From Muribaculaceae bacterium (lineage in GTDB: Bacteria > Bacteroidota > Bacteroidia > Bacteroidales > Muribaculaceae): a stretch of 53,453 nt of DNA. The DNA is taken from contig JAGANS010000009.1 in assembly GCA_017624155.1 (NCBI GenBank), forward strand, positions 1-53,453, given 5' to 3'. Below are positions 1 to 7,892 of the stretch, piece by piece (position 1 is the first letter of the stretch; the number at the start of each line of letters is the position of its first letter). The position numbers were made by a program, and so were the translations under genes. Under the pieces are notes generated by a model, which saw only the letters and a program-made list of their open reading frames with translations, ran no database searches and was not told where the DNA came from.

Positions 1-477
1 GGCCGTCGGGCCGTCTGCTCCACCAATGATACCGATAGCGCCGGCTTGCATCGGGTCGAAGCCCATTTCCAATGCGATCATGTAAGCACCGAAGATACCG
101 AATTGTGCAGCAGCACCGATCAACATCAATTTCGGATTAGAGATAAGTGCCGAGAAGTCCGTCATGGCGCCGATGCCCAAAAAGATGAGCGGCGGATACC
201 AGCCTGCGCTTACGCCGTTGTACAGGATATTGAGTACTGAGCCTTGCTCGTAGATGCCTACTTCAAGGCCGGCCTCGGTATTGAAGGGCACGTTGCCGAT
301 GAGGATACCGAATCCGATAGGCACGAGCAGCATGGGCTCGAAGTTTTTCTTAATGGCCAGCCAAATGAAGAACAAGCCCACAAGGAGCATGATGATGTTG
401 CCCCATTCAGCGTTGGCGAAACCTGTCAGTTCCCAGAACTGGCGCAGGTTTTTGAGCAGAAAATCGCCGAAATCCAT
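1..477 (-). CDS. mmdB: Na+-translocating decarboxylase beta subunit (partial)
   Basis: Only the first 159 codons are present; the frame runs open off the left edge. The reading begins MDFGDFLLKNLRQFWELTGF and shows several hydrophobic segments, ending at the window edge in the motif GGADGPTA that is conserved in the beta subunits of oxaloacetate, glutaconyl-CoA and methylmalonyl-CoA decarboxylases. In that family the beta subunit is the integral membrane protein that removes CO2 from carboxybiotin and pumps Na+ out. It starts 12 bases after the biotin carrier gene and is the last visible gene of the operon. The methylmalonyl-CoA assignment rests on the adjacent mmdA-like and epimerase genes, not on this sequence alone. 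Family members are usually above 400 residues, so roughly 60% is missing. Confidence 0.9.
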   Translation of the reverse strand, partial: MDFGDFLLKNLRQFWELTGFANAEWGNIIMLLVGLFFIWLAIKKNFEPMLLVPIGFGILIGNVPFNTEAGLEVGIYEQGSVLNILYNGVSAGWYPPLIFLGIGAMTDFSALISNPKLMLIGAAAQFGIFGAYMIALEMGFDPMQAGAIGIIGGADGPTA

Positions 478-489
478 GGTGTCCGGTGA

Positions 490-930
490 TTATTCGATGA
501 CGATAAGGGGATTGCCTTCGAGCACTGAATCGCCGGCGGCGACCAGGATTTCCTTGACGGTGCCGTCCACGCCGGCGTGGATAGCGTTTTCCATCTTCAT
601 GGCTTCAAGCAGCAGCACTGTGTCGGCTGCCTTGACTGCCTGGCCTACCTTGACCGGAATCGAGAGTACGACACCGGGCAGCGGAGCCTTGATGGCCTTG
701 CCGGCGCCGGTCGAAGGTGCGGGCTTGGAAATGACCTTTTCGCCGGAAGCGGCGCGGGGAGCGGCCGCGGGACGGGGAGCCTGCACGCTCTTGACTGCGG
801 CGGCTTTCGATGCTTCGAGTTCTACTCGGTAGGCAACGCCATTGACCTCGACCTGGGCTACATTGTCCTCGATGTCGCCGATGGCCACCTTGTAGGTGTT
901 GCCGTTGATTTTATATTTGTATTCTTTCAT
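490..930 (-). CDS. mmdC: Biotin carboxyl carrier subunit of methylmalonyl-CoA decarboxylase
   Basis: A 146-residue biotinyl protein. The C-terminal lipoyl/biotinyl domain (about residues 78-146) carries the biotinylation motif EAMKMEN with the acceptor lysine at residue 112. Residues 41-77 form an Ala/Pro-rich linker of the kind that lets the arm swing between the carboxyltransferase and the membrane decarboxylase. The N-terminal part (MKEYKYKINGNTYKV) is the usual short start of MmdC/GcdC gamma subunits. It sits 24 bases after the OadG-like gene and 12 bases before mmdB in one operon. Function follows from the family and the neighbours. Confidence 0.93.
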   Translation of the reverse strand: MKEYKYKINGNTYKVAIGDIEDNVAQVEVNGVAYRVELEASKAAAVKSVQAPRPAAAPRAASGEKVISKPAPSTGAGKAIKAPLPGVVLSIPVKVGQAVKAADTVLLLEAMKMENAIHAGVDGTVKEILVAAGDSVLEGNPLIVIE

Positions 931-954
931 TGCTATGTGAGTTAATAGGATTGG

Positions 955-1881
955 TTAACGGCGGCGTACCGGGGGGGCGGGTACTTCGCGAAGGTTGTAG
1001 ATCTTGGAGCTCCAGGGCGAGTAAGCACGACGCACCTTGTTGATAGTTAGGATTGTGCTCTCGGCATCGTGGGCGTCGAGATGTTCGCGCAGGGCCATTG
1101 CGATGGCGGCGATTTCTTCGCCGGTATCGTGCTCGGTGCTGCGGATCTCGGCCAGCTGCGGGTCTTCATTACCCTGTGCGCGGGCCTTGTTGAGGCGCGA
1201 TACGATCGAGCCTATCTTACCGATGCCGTAGAAGCACAGGCACAGTACGAGCAGGGCCGTGAACACGATGCACATGGCCATGATCGTCATGCCGAAGCCG
1301 TTGGCATCGCGGGTGGCGAAGTCCTCGATCTTCTTGTTGGTATCCTTGATCACATTGGCGCTCGAGGGAGTGATATAGTCGTCGTTGCCGCCGGTGCGTA
1401 CGGCCCATGTGCCTGCGCCGTCCTCGGTGCGGGCCCAGCTCTGGCCGGGCAACATGCCTGCGGGTACCACTACCTCGTCGATGAGGGTGCGGCCGTCGGC
1501 GTCATAGATGCCGATCCAGTTGTCGCGGGTGGGATCGAGTACAAAGTTGGTGTGGAATGTGCCCTTGTTGGGCTCGCCGTCTGTAAAGAAGATGACGTGC
1601 TGGCGCTTGGGCATGCGGGTGTTGACGTCGCCCAGGGGAACCGGATATTTGGTCTTGTTGGTCGAGTCGTTGGTGAGGTAGATGCTCGAAATCTCGATGG
1701 GCGCGAAGTTGGAGTTGAAAATCTCGATCCATCCGTGGTGGGCGCCGTATTCGTCGGCTATGCCCTCGGGTGTGTTTTCAACCATCACCTCGTTGATGCG
1801 CAGTGCCGAGCGGGTCTGTGCAACCGCTCCGGCACCACACAGTGCAGCCGCCGCCAGCATCATAAGAAGTCTTTTTTTCAT
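955..1881 (-). CDS. OadG-family subunit with an N-terminal lamin-tail domain
   Basis: The 308-residue protein starts with a clear signal peptide (cleavage likely near AVAQ at residue 22). Residues about 26-170 look like a lamin-tail (LTD) beta-sandwich: INEVMVENT, GWIEIFNS and later WARTEDGAGTW are typical of that fold. One membrane helix follows at about 197-221, then a cytoplasmic tail with a basic stretch and a C-terminal helix, which is the OadG/delta-subunit pattern of Na+-pumping decarboxylases. Classical OadG proteins are only about 80-120 residues with a short N-terminus, so this is an enlarged form with an exported domain. In the complex OadG anchors and assembles the alpha subunit. 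The exported LTD has no known job here. Operon position between mmdA and the biotin carrier supports the assignment. Confidence 0.82.
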   Translation of the reverse strand: MKKRLLMMLAAAALCGAGAVAQTRSALRINEVMVENTPEGIADEYGAHHGWIEIFNSNFAPIEISSIYLTNDSTNKTKYPVPLGDVNTRMPKRQHVIFFTDGEPNKGTFHTNFVLDPTRDNWIGIYDADGRTLIDEVVVPAGMLPGQSWARTEDGAGTWAVRTGGNDDYITPSSANVIKDTNKKIEDFATRDANGFGMTIMAMCIVFTALLVLCLCFYGIGKIGSIVSRLNKARAQGNEDPQLAEIRSTEHDTGEEIAAIAMALREHLDAHDAESTILTINKVRRAYSPWSSKIYNLREVPAPPVRRR

Positions 1882-1909
1882 GCTTTCCTGTTTTTGGCGG
1901 GGATGGAGA

Positions 1910-3463
1910 TTACAGAGGTATGTTGCCGTGCTTCTTGGCAGGATTGGTCACCTTCTTGGTGGCGAGCTGCTGCAGGGCGCGGATGATGCGGAAGCGGGTG
2001 TTGCGCGGCTCGATCACATCGTCGATATAGCCGTAGCGGGCGGCGTTGTATGGGTTGCAGAACAGCTTGTTGTATTCGGCTTCCTTCTCGGCGAGCACCT
2101 TTTTGGGATCGTCGGATGCCTTGGCTTCCTTGGCATAGAGCACCTCTACGGCGCCGGCACCGCCCATAACGGCGATTTCGGCTGTAGGCCATGCATAGTT
2201 CATGTCGCCGCGCAGCTGCTTGCAGCTCATTACGATGTGCGAGCCGCCATAGCTCTTGCGCAGGGTGACGGTAACCTTGGGCACAGTACCCTCGCCGTAG
2301 GCATAGAGGAGCTTGGCGCCATGCAGGATCACACCGTTGTATTCCTGACCTGTGCCGGGCAGGAAGCCGGGGACGTCGACGAGTGTTACCAGAGGAATGT
2401 TGAATGCGTCGCAGAAGCGTACGAAGCGAGCGCCCTTGCGCGATGCGTTGCAGTCGAGCACGCCGGCGAGGTATTTGGGCTGGTTGGCCACGATACCTAC
2501 GCTCTGGCCGTTGAAGCGGGCGAAGCCGACGATGATGTTCTTGGCATAGTCGCGCTGTACTTCGAGGAATTCGCCGTTGTCCACGATTGCGCCGATGACT
2601 TCATACATGTCGTAGGGCTTGTTGGGCGAGTCGGGGATGATCTCGTTGAGCGAGTCTTCTAGGCGGTCGATGGGGTCGGTGCACTCAACCATCGGGGGCT
2701 CCTCAAGGTTGTTCTGAGGAATGTAGCCGAAGAGCTTACGGATGATCTTGATGGCGTGTTCGCCGTCTTCAGCGGCAAAGTGTGCCACACCGCTCTTGGA
2801 TGAGTGAACCTCTGCGCCGCCGAGGGCGTCCTGGGTCACATCCTCGCCGGTAACGGTCTTCACAACCTTCGGGCCGGTAAGGAACATATATGAGATACCC
2901 TTGGCCATGATGGTGAAGTCGGTGAGGGCGGGGGAGTATACGGCACCGCCTGCGCAGGGACCGAGGATGGCCGATATCTGGGGTATAACGCCCGAAGCAA
3001 GAATGTTGCGTTGGAAAATTTCGGCGTAACCGGCCAGGGCATTGATGCCTTCCTGGATGCGTGCGCCGCCCGAGTCGTTGAGGCCGATGACAGGAGCGCC
3101 CATCTTCATGGCCATATCCATGATCTTGCAGATTTTCAGGGCCATAGTCTCCGAAAGAGAACCGCCGAATACGGTGAAGTCCTGTGCGAAGACATAAACC
3201 AGGCGGCCGTCGATTGTGCCGTAGCCGGTAACGACGCCGTCGCCGAGGAATGATTTCTTCTCCTGGCCGAAGTTGTAGCAGCGGTGGCGCACAAACATGT
3301 CGAGTTCCTCGAACGAACCTTCGTCGAGGAGCTGTGCGATGCGCTCGCGTGCGGTGTATTTGCCGCGCTCATGTTGCTTTTCGATGGCTTTTTCGCCGCC
3401 GCCGATACGGGCCTGGTTGCGAAGCTCGATGAGCTCTTTTACTTTTTCGAGTTGATTGCTCAT
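1910..3463 (-). CDS. mmdA: Methylmalonyl-CoA decarboxylase alpha subunit (carboxyltransferase)
   Basis: This 517-residue protein is a full-length acyl-CoA carboxyltransferase of the MmdA / propionyl-CoA carboxylase beta family. The N-terminal half includes [19 protein letters not shown] and the C-terminal half includes [18 protein letters not shown], the two crotonase-fold halves that hold CoA and biotin. It transfers CO2 from (S)-methylmalonyl-CoA to the biotin of the carrier subunit and releases propionyl-CoA. Biotin carrier, membrane beta subunit and OadG-like genes follow, and an epimerase precedes, so the Na+-pumping decarboxylase role is preferred over a biotin-dependent carboxylase. 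No biotin carboxylase gene is visible, which fits. Confidence 0.93.
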   Translation of the reverse strand: MSNQLEKVKELIELRNQARIGGGEKAIEKQHERGKYTARERIAQLLDEGSFEELDMFVRHRCYNFGQEKKSFLGDGVVTGYGTIDGRLVYVFAQDFTVFGGSLSETMALKICKIMDMAMKMGAPVIGLNDSGGARIQEGINALAGYAEIFQRNILASGVIPQISAILGPCAGGAVYSPALTDFTIMAKGISYMFLTGPKVVKTVTGEDVTQDALGGAEVHSSKSGVAHFAAEDGEHAIKIIRKLFGYIPQNNLEEPPMVECTDPIDRLEDSLNEIIPDSPNKPYDMYEVIGAIVDNGEFLEVQRDYAKNIIVGFARFNGQSVGIVANQPKYLAGVLDCNASRKGARFVRFCDAFNIPLVTLVDVPGFLPGTGQEYNGVILHGAKLLYAYGEGTVPKVTVTLRKSYGGSHIVMSCKQLRGDMNYAWPTAEIAVMGGAGAVEVLYAKEAKASDDPKKVLAEKEAEYNKLFCNPYNAARYGYIDDVIEPRNTRFRIIRALQQLATKKVTNPAKKHGNIPL

Positions 3464-3497
3464 TATTTATGTTTTAAATTATGTCGGGTCGTGGTGA

Positions 3498-3917
3498 TTA
3501 TTTGTTGGGGTCTTCGCAGAGCTCGATGAGAGTGCCTACGGTCGACTTCGGGTGAAGGAAGGCGATGTTGAGGCCTTCGGCGCCCTTGCGGGGAGCTTTG
3601 TCGATAAGACGGCAGCCCTTTGCCTCTACCTCGTTGAGAGCGTTCTGTACACCGTCCTGAATGCAGAATGCCATGTGCTGGATGCCACCGCGGCCGCCGT
3701 TGTTGGCGATGAATTTCGAGATGGCCGAGCTTTCGTCTGTGCCCTCGAGAAGTTCGATCTTGGTCTGGCCCACCTTGAAGAATGCGGTGCGTACTTTCTG
3801 ATCGGCCACTTCTTCGATTGCGAAGCACTTCAGGCCAAGCATGTTTTCATAGAAGGGAATTGCCTCGTCGAGGCTGGGTACGGCTATGCCGATGTGTTCG
3901 ATGTGCGAAATATCCAT
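3498..3917 (-). CDS. mce: Methylmalonyl-CoA epimerase
   Basis: A 139-residue vicinal-oxygen-chelate protein starting MDISHIEHIGIAV. His8, His81 (GGIQHMAF) and Glu132 (TLIELCE) sit where the metal ligands of characterised epimerases lie; Gln51 may be the fourth. The enzyme interconverts (2R)- and (2S)-methylmalonyl-CoA, linking methylmalonyl-CoA mutase to the decarboxylase encoded downstream, that is, the succinate-to-propionate route. First gene of the operon, 34 bases before mmdA, with a promoter element about 77 bases upstream. Length is normal for the family. Confidence 0.95.
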   Translation of the reverse strand: MDISHIEHIGIAVPSLDEAIPFYENMLGLKCFAIEEVADQKVRTAFFKVGQTKIELLEGTDESSAISKFIANNGGRGGIQHMAFCIQDGVQNALNEVEAKGCRLIDKAPRKGAEGLNIAFLHPKSTVGTLIELCEDPNK

Positions 3918-3993
3918 TGCAGTGATTTATAAGGTTAATAGTTTTTTAATTCTCACTTTGGCGCCTGATCTGACATACGGGCGCTTTTCGCCA

Positions 3994-4001
3994 CAAAGTT
4001 A
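3994..4001 (-). promoter_or_regulatory. -7 promoter element for the mce-mmd operon
   Basis: On the minus strand this reads TAACTTTG, matching the Bacteroidota TAnnTTTG element. Initiation would fall near 3988 and give a leader of about 70 nt before the mce ATG. No convincing TTTG box lies 20 bases upstream. Confidence 0.6.
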
Positions 4002-4060
4002 CAAAAATAATCTGTTATAGATGTGTGTCACAGCAAAAAAATGTTTACGGCACAATAAAG

Positions 4061-4090
4061 AAAAAGCCAGACTTCGCAGCCCGGCTTTTA
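4061..4090 (-). terminator. Rho-independent terminator of the 4.1-kb candidate sRNA
   Basis: On the minus strand AAAAGCCGG and CTGGCTTTTT pair around a 10-nt loop, ending in a U-run. It lies about 240 bases past the stop of the 4334-5908 gene, with a separate promoter in between, so it more probably ends the short transcript described next. Confidence 0.7.
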
Positions 4091-4190
4091 TGTCTCTAAC
4101 ACTAAATACCTAAAACCATTAATAAGGTCTTGTAATCTTTACTGAATAATCCTAAATAATAACCTTGAATCTTAGACCTAAAAATTATTT
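4062..4190 (-). ncRNA. Candidate small RNA, about 130 nt
   Basis: The 416-base gap between mce and the next gene holds no plausible ORF. On the minus strand a promoter element TAACTTTGC (4196-4204) is followed by about 130 nt ending in the hairpin at 4061-4090. Inside, AGGTCT near the 5' end can pair with AGACCT about 60 nt later, suggesting a closed fold. The stretch is A+U-rich and distinct from nearby coding DNA. It could instead be an independent leader or an unrelated remnant. Not matched to any named RNA family. Confidence 0.45.
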
Positions 4191-4195
4191 ACACT

Positions 4196-4204
4196 GCAAA
4201 GTTA
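4196..4204 (-). promoter_or_regulatory. -7 promoter element of the candidate sRNA
   Basis: Minus strand TAACTTTGC, a good match to the Bacteroidota -7 consensus. Predicted start near 4190. No gene lies between it and the terminator at 4061-4090. Confidence 0.5.
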
Positions 4205-4333
4205 CGACTCCTGCAAGCCTTTGTACATACTTTTTAGGTACGATATAAATCAAATAGGGACGATATTTTGGATAAATTATTGATAATACATATTTTGCAA
4301 AATAATGCAAGCTATATAAATATAACATCTTAT

Positions 4334-5908
4334 CTAAGCTTTTTTGCCGATCGAAAGGATATCTGTTTCAAATGTTTCGCGTTTTTTTGCCCGGTTCTTC
4401 ATGCGGTTGCGGTATGTGTATACGGTGTTGAGCGACAGACCCAGGAACTTGGCCAGCCGTGTGCTGTCGGTGACGCCGAGTCTCATGAAGGCAACGATAC
4501 GCAACTCGGGCGTAAGCCGGCCGCCGGAAGCGGCGGTGACCTGCCGGTCGGGCAGCAGGAGCGCGTTGAGATTACTTATGAAGTCGGGAAAAATGTTGAA
4601 AACAGCTGTATCGAACACGTCGAAGAAGCGTTCGGTCTGATCCTGCATCACCTTGCCCGATTCGATCATCTTGTAGAGATCCTGAGTCTGATTGACCTTG
4701 AGCTTGCGGCTCACCAGACGGTTGAATTCCTCAAGCCCGTCGAGATATACCGCACACAGATCGAATAGTTGCTTGATGTACATGTCGCGCGAAACGACCG
4801 ATTCGTCAAGCCGGCGGTTATGTTCTTGCTGCCGCATATCCTTGTGCAGGTAGTGCCATACCAGGATGCCACAGCCGACGGTCAGCAGGGCGAGGGCAAC
4901 GATCAGGCCTATTATGCGATGTGTGCGGGCCTCTTCGCGCGCGCGCATCGTTTCGACAAGTGCCGGCATTGTCGGGACAATCTGCTGATATAGATTTTTA
5001 GAATTGGAACGTACTATCTGTTCGCTCGATACCGTAAGATAGTTATAGGCTCTGTCGAGATCGCCCTGTCTGAAAAATTCAGTGCCGAGTTCAACAAGGG
5101 ATGCCGCCTCGGCATTGCCGTTGCGGGCATCAGCTGTCGCAGCGAGAGCAAGATAATGCATGTATTCGTCAGTCTTGTCAGGTCGGTCTTTATAAAAACT
5201 GGCCATCAGTCTGCTTGCGACAGGAAACGCCGGGTCACGGTCGCCGATGCTGTCTGATGCATCAGCGAGCTCGCCCATTGCAAGTGATGTATTGCCGCGC
5301 AGATAGTTGAGCTGCGCGGCTACAAGTTGCGCGGCCGGCGTTTCGGGGTTGATGAGATTGCGCAGCGTGTCGAGTGCGCCGATAGCAGCTGATGTATATT
5401 TTGCGCGGAGAGGTGCAAGAGTCTGTGCGTCCGCTGCATCGATGTACATGCCGCCCTTCACGCTGTAATATGCTGCTTTATCGGCATGGCTGAGACTGTC
5501 GGTATTAATGTGGGCGAGTACATTGATCGCCTGTTCGGGCATGGCCGATTTTGCCAGATGCCTGGCATAGTCAATCGCGATTACCTGAGCCTGCCGGCTG
5601 TCGCCGCTGTCAGTCGCCGCCTTTAGTGCCAGGTCTGTGTACACGATAGCCGAGTCATTGTCAATGCCGTCGTATGCGCCGGCCGCGCGCCTATAGTTGT
5701 GTATGGACGGCGACTCCGCGCAGATCCTGCTTAGTGCGGCTGCAGCCGCAAGACGGGAATTCAGCGTGTCGTTTTGTGTGTCCAAAACCATATCGAGAGT
5801 GCCGATGGCTGTGTCAAGGTTTTGGGGTTTGTCGTTTTCAGTGCAGGAAATTATCGGCAGCGCCATGACGAGCAAAGCAATAACAAATGGCAGAGGGGAG
5901 AATTTCAT
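4334..5908 (-). CDS. Membrane-spanning TPR regulator with C-terminal HTH (DUF6377-like)
   Basis: From the ATG at 5908 the protein has 524 residues and begins MKFSPLPFVIALLVMALPII, a signal sequence with a lipobox-like IISC. A helical TPR-like region of about 300 residues follows, then one membrane helix (about 333-353, IGLIVALALLTVGCGILVWH), a coiled region, and a C-terminal helix-turn-helix (LTPELRIVAFMRLGVTDST..LGLSLNTVYTYRNRMKNRA) resembling LuxR/GerE-type domains. The layout matches Bacteroidota one-protein sensors with a periplasmic TPR part and a cytoplasmic DNA-binding part. An in-frame ATG at 5932 is less likely because it lies at the predicted transcription start of the -7 element at 5936-5944. 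Ligand and targets are unknown. Confidence 0.8.
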   Translation of the reverse strand: MKFSPLPFVIALLVMALPIISCTENDKPQNLDTAIGTLDMVLDTQNDTLNSRLAAAAALSRICAESPSIHNYRRAAGAYDGIDNDSAIVYTDLALKAATDSGDSRQAQVIAIDYARHLAKSAMPEQAINVLAHINTDSLSHADKAAYYSVKGGMYIDAADAQTLAPLRAKYTSAAIGALDTLRNLINPETPAAQLVAAQLNYLRGNTSLAMGELADASDSIGDRDPAFPVASRLMASFYKDRPDKTDEYMHYLALAATADARNGNAEAASLVELGTEFFRQGDLDRAYNYLTVSSEQIVRSNSKNLYQQIVPTMPALVETMRAREEARTHRIIGLIVALALLTVGCGILVWHYLHKDMRQQEHNRRLDESVVSRDMYIKQLFDLCAVYLDGLEEFNRLVSRKLKVNQTQDLYKMIESGKVMQDQTERFFDVFDTAVFNIFPDFISNLNALLLPDRQVTAASGGRLTPELRIVAFMRLGVTDSTRLAKFLGLSLNTVYTYRNRMKNRAKKRETFETDILSIGKKA

Positions 5909-6150
5909 GTTGTCTTCAGATTCAGGATTCACTCAGCAAATTTACTAAATTTTTTTCGGATAATCTCCATGTCCGAGTTATATTTTTATTTTTATTTGTA
6001 TGCCTGTAAGTTGCGTTAGGACAGGTGTATAAGCAATATTATAATTTATATTCAGACAAGAAAAGGCGATATTTGATTGTCCGAGGATGGGAGGATGCTT
6101 AATTTTGCAGCGAATTAAGTACAATAAGGGTAAAAAGATTGTTTTTATAA
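5909..6150. other. A+T-rich intergenic region with two opposed promoter elements
   Basis: No convincing gene. Minus strand: TAAATTTGC at 5936-5944 serves the regulator that starts at 5908. Plus strand: TTG at 6077-6079 and TAATTTTGC at 6100-6108, 20 bases apart, would start a transcript near 6115 running into the hairpin at 6151-6184. The 72-codon frame at 5978-6196 has no recognisable domain and spans the hairpin. Confidence 0.5.
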
Positions 6151-6184
6151 CGCCGCCGCTGCCTCGAGAGAAGCAGCGGCGGCG
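6151..6184. terminator. Strong GC hairpin, terminator for the Crp-family gene
   Basis: CGCCGCCGCTGC and GCAGCGGCGGCG form a perfect 12-bp stem around a 10-nt loop, 28 bases past the stop of the minus-strand gene at 6213. On the plus strand it is followed by GTTTTC, on the minus strand by TTATAAAAAC, so it may act both ways. Confidence 0.7.
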
Positions 6185-6212
6185 GTTTTCGTACATCTAT
6201 GTCCTCAGGTTA

Positions 6213-6914
6213 TTACTCCTCGTCGGATGCTTCAGCGTGGTTGTGAAGCAGGCCGAGTAGGGCGCGGCGGTCTTTGACATCGATGCCGTAGAGCGAGAAG
6301 TCGATAATACCCTTGTCCTTCAATTCGTCGAGCGCGGCACGCATTGCGGAGCGCTGGACGCCGAACAGGCCTACGAGGTCGCGTTGCTTGCACTCGAGGC
6401 GTATGTCGAAGCTGCGCGGCTGCGTAAGAGCGCTTATCCAGAATGCGATACGTTCGGCGATGTCGCCGGTCGACACGGCCAATATCCCCTCGACGGCTTT
6501 TTGTGCGTTCATAGACAGTAAGTTGAGGTAATTGAACAGGAACACATTGTCGCTGTGAAGTATTTTGATGTAGTCAGTCTTGGATATAAGCAAAATGCTC
6601 ACCGTGTCGACCGCGGATACGTCGCCGGGATAATTAGTGATCTTGCCAAACAGGAAGTCGGGAGCGATGACATCCTGAGCCATAAGGGATTGACTCACCG
6701 AAAAACGTCCGTCGGGATTAGTGATGTGTATACGCACAGTGCCCGATATTATAAATGCCACAGATGAGCACATCTGTCCGGCCCGAAAAATAGTCTCTCC
6801 GGGCAAATACTTGAGGAAATGAAGCTTCGTGTCGCCGACAGTCTTTGACATGCGCTCGTGACTTACGCCTCTGAACAGAGGCAGCCCCATCAGAATATCG
6901 AACATGCTATCCAT
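6213..6914 (-). CDS. Crp/Fnr-family transcription regulator
   Basis: A 233-residue protein with an N-terminal cyclic-nucleotide-binding-like beta-roll (about 20-120; LPGETIFRAGQMCSSVAFIISGTVRI) and a C-terminal winged helix (about 170-225; RDLVGLFGVQRSAMRAALDE with a KDKGIIDF wing). The conserved cAMP-pocket Arg/Ser pair of true CRP is not obvious and no Fnr-type N-terminal cysteine cluster is present, so the signal is unknown. It lies 51 bases after the BASS transporter on the same strand and may be read from the same transcript. Proteins of this type in Bacteroidota often answer to redox or metabolic stress. Confidence 0.88.
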   Translation of the reverse strand: MDSMFDILMGLPLFRGVSHERMSKTVGDTKLHFLKYLPGETIFRAGQMCSSVAFIISGTVRIHITNPDGRFSVSQSLMAQDVIAPDFLFGKITNYPGDVSAVDTVSILLISKTDYIKILHSDNVFLFNYLNLLSMNAQKAVEGILAVSTGDIAERIAFWISALTQPRSFDIRLECKQRDLVGLFGVQRSAMRAALDELKDKGIIDFSLYGIDVKDRRALLGLLHNHAEASDEE

Positions 6915-6965
6915 TATCGATTCTATTTAGTCTTTGTTTATGTAACGTTTGCCGTAAGGTATGGT

Positions 6966-7892
6966 TCAGTCGCCGCTATGTCTTTCTTTTTTGGATTTAA
7001 GATATATCTGGAGCGAATTGATCGTATTTTGCCATGCGATGTATGCCGCCGGGGCAATAGAGGATATGGGATTGAGATATGTGGTGGCAAGCCATACGGC
7101 CAGCACGGTGTTCTTTTGCCCGAGTCCCTGCGCGCCGGCTATGCAGTCGCCGAAGCGGCGGCCGAGGCGGCGGCCGATGATAAACTGGAATACGCAGGCG
7201 CCGCCGGCAAGCATTGCCAGGGCTACCATTTCCGGGATTCGCTCGGCGGGCTCAGCCATGGCGAATGTCACGGCCCGGCCCACGACAAGTATCAGTGAGA
7301 TGGCCCAGATGTAGAACGACAGCGCCTGCCGCGTGGCCAAAGCATTGTGGGCACGCGGCCATACAGCCCGCATTATCAGTGCCGCTGCGAGTGGACCGAG
7401 TACCATCGGCCCGACTTTCGACAGAATTATTACAAACGCATGGCCGAACGACAGCCCGGCACCGGCGCCTGAACCTATATAGGCAAGGAACAAAGGGCCG
7501 AGCGCCGCAAGCATGAAATTGCTGAGCAACGATATGGCTACGACTGTGGCGATCGAGCCGCCGAGCATCGCGGTGATCACCGGAGCAGCCGTCGCCGTCG
7601 GGCACAGAAAACATATCATCGTGCCCTCGGCAAGGTCGGCGCTGAGTGGTTTCAGAACGAAGAATACGGCCACACTGCATACGAGCTGGACAGCCACTAC
7701 GCTCCACGTGAGACGGGAAATGCGGAATTCTGAAGGCTCGATTTTGCAGAATGTGATCAGCAGCATCGTGAAAATCAGATACGGCGCCAGAAACTGCACC
7801 GCACCGATAACGCCGTGAAACAGTATGCCGCAAACCATCGCTATCGGAAGCATCCATGGCTTGAGGCGCTGCAATGTATTGTGAAGATTCAT
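6966..7892 (-). CDS. BASS-family (bile acid:sodium symporter-like) transporter
   Basis: From the ATG at 7892 the protein has 308 residues with about nine to ten membrane helices. The reading LCPTATAAPVITAMLGGSIA is typical of the BASS fold, where broken helices form the Na+ sites. Substrate cannot be read: relatives carry bile acids, pantothenate or other organic anions. The start was chosen because its ATGA overlaps the lgt stop codon; the longer frame reaching 7976 begins inside lgt. Translational coupling to lgt is likely. Confidence 0.82.
   Translation of the reverse strand: MNLHNTLQRLKPWMLPIAMVCGILFHGVIGAVQFLAPYLIFTMLLITFCKIEPSEFRISRLTWSVVAVQLVCSVAVFFVLKPLSADLAEGTMICFLCPTATAAPVITAMLGGSIATVVAISLLSNFMLAALGPLFLAYIGSGAGAGLSFGHAFVIILSKVGPMVLGPLAAALIMRAVWPRAHNALATRQALSFYIWAISLILVVGRAVTFAMAEPAERIPEMVALAMLAGGACVFQFIIGRRLGRRFGDCIAGAQGLGQKNTVLAVWLATTYLNPISSIAPAAYIAWQNTINSLQIYLKSKKERHSGD

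Noticed and set aside
1069-1986. 305-residue plus-strand frame and other long frames opposite the OadG, mmdA, sigma and DUF349 genes
   Set aside because: Shadows of well-supported genes; they lack domains and follow from high-GC codon bias.
5978-6196. 72-residue minus-strand frame
   Set aside because: No domain, crosses a strong hairpin, composition unlike coding DNA here.
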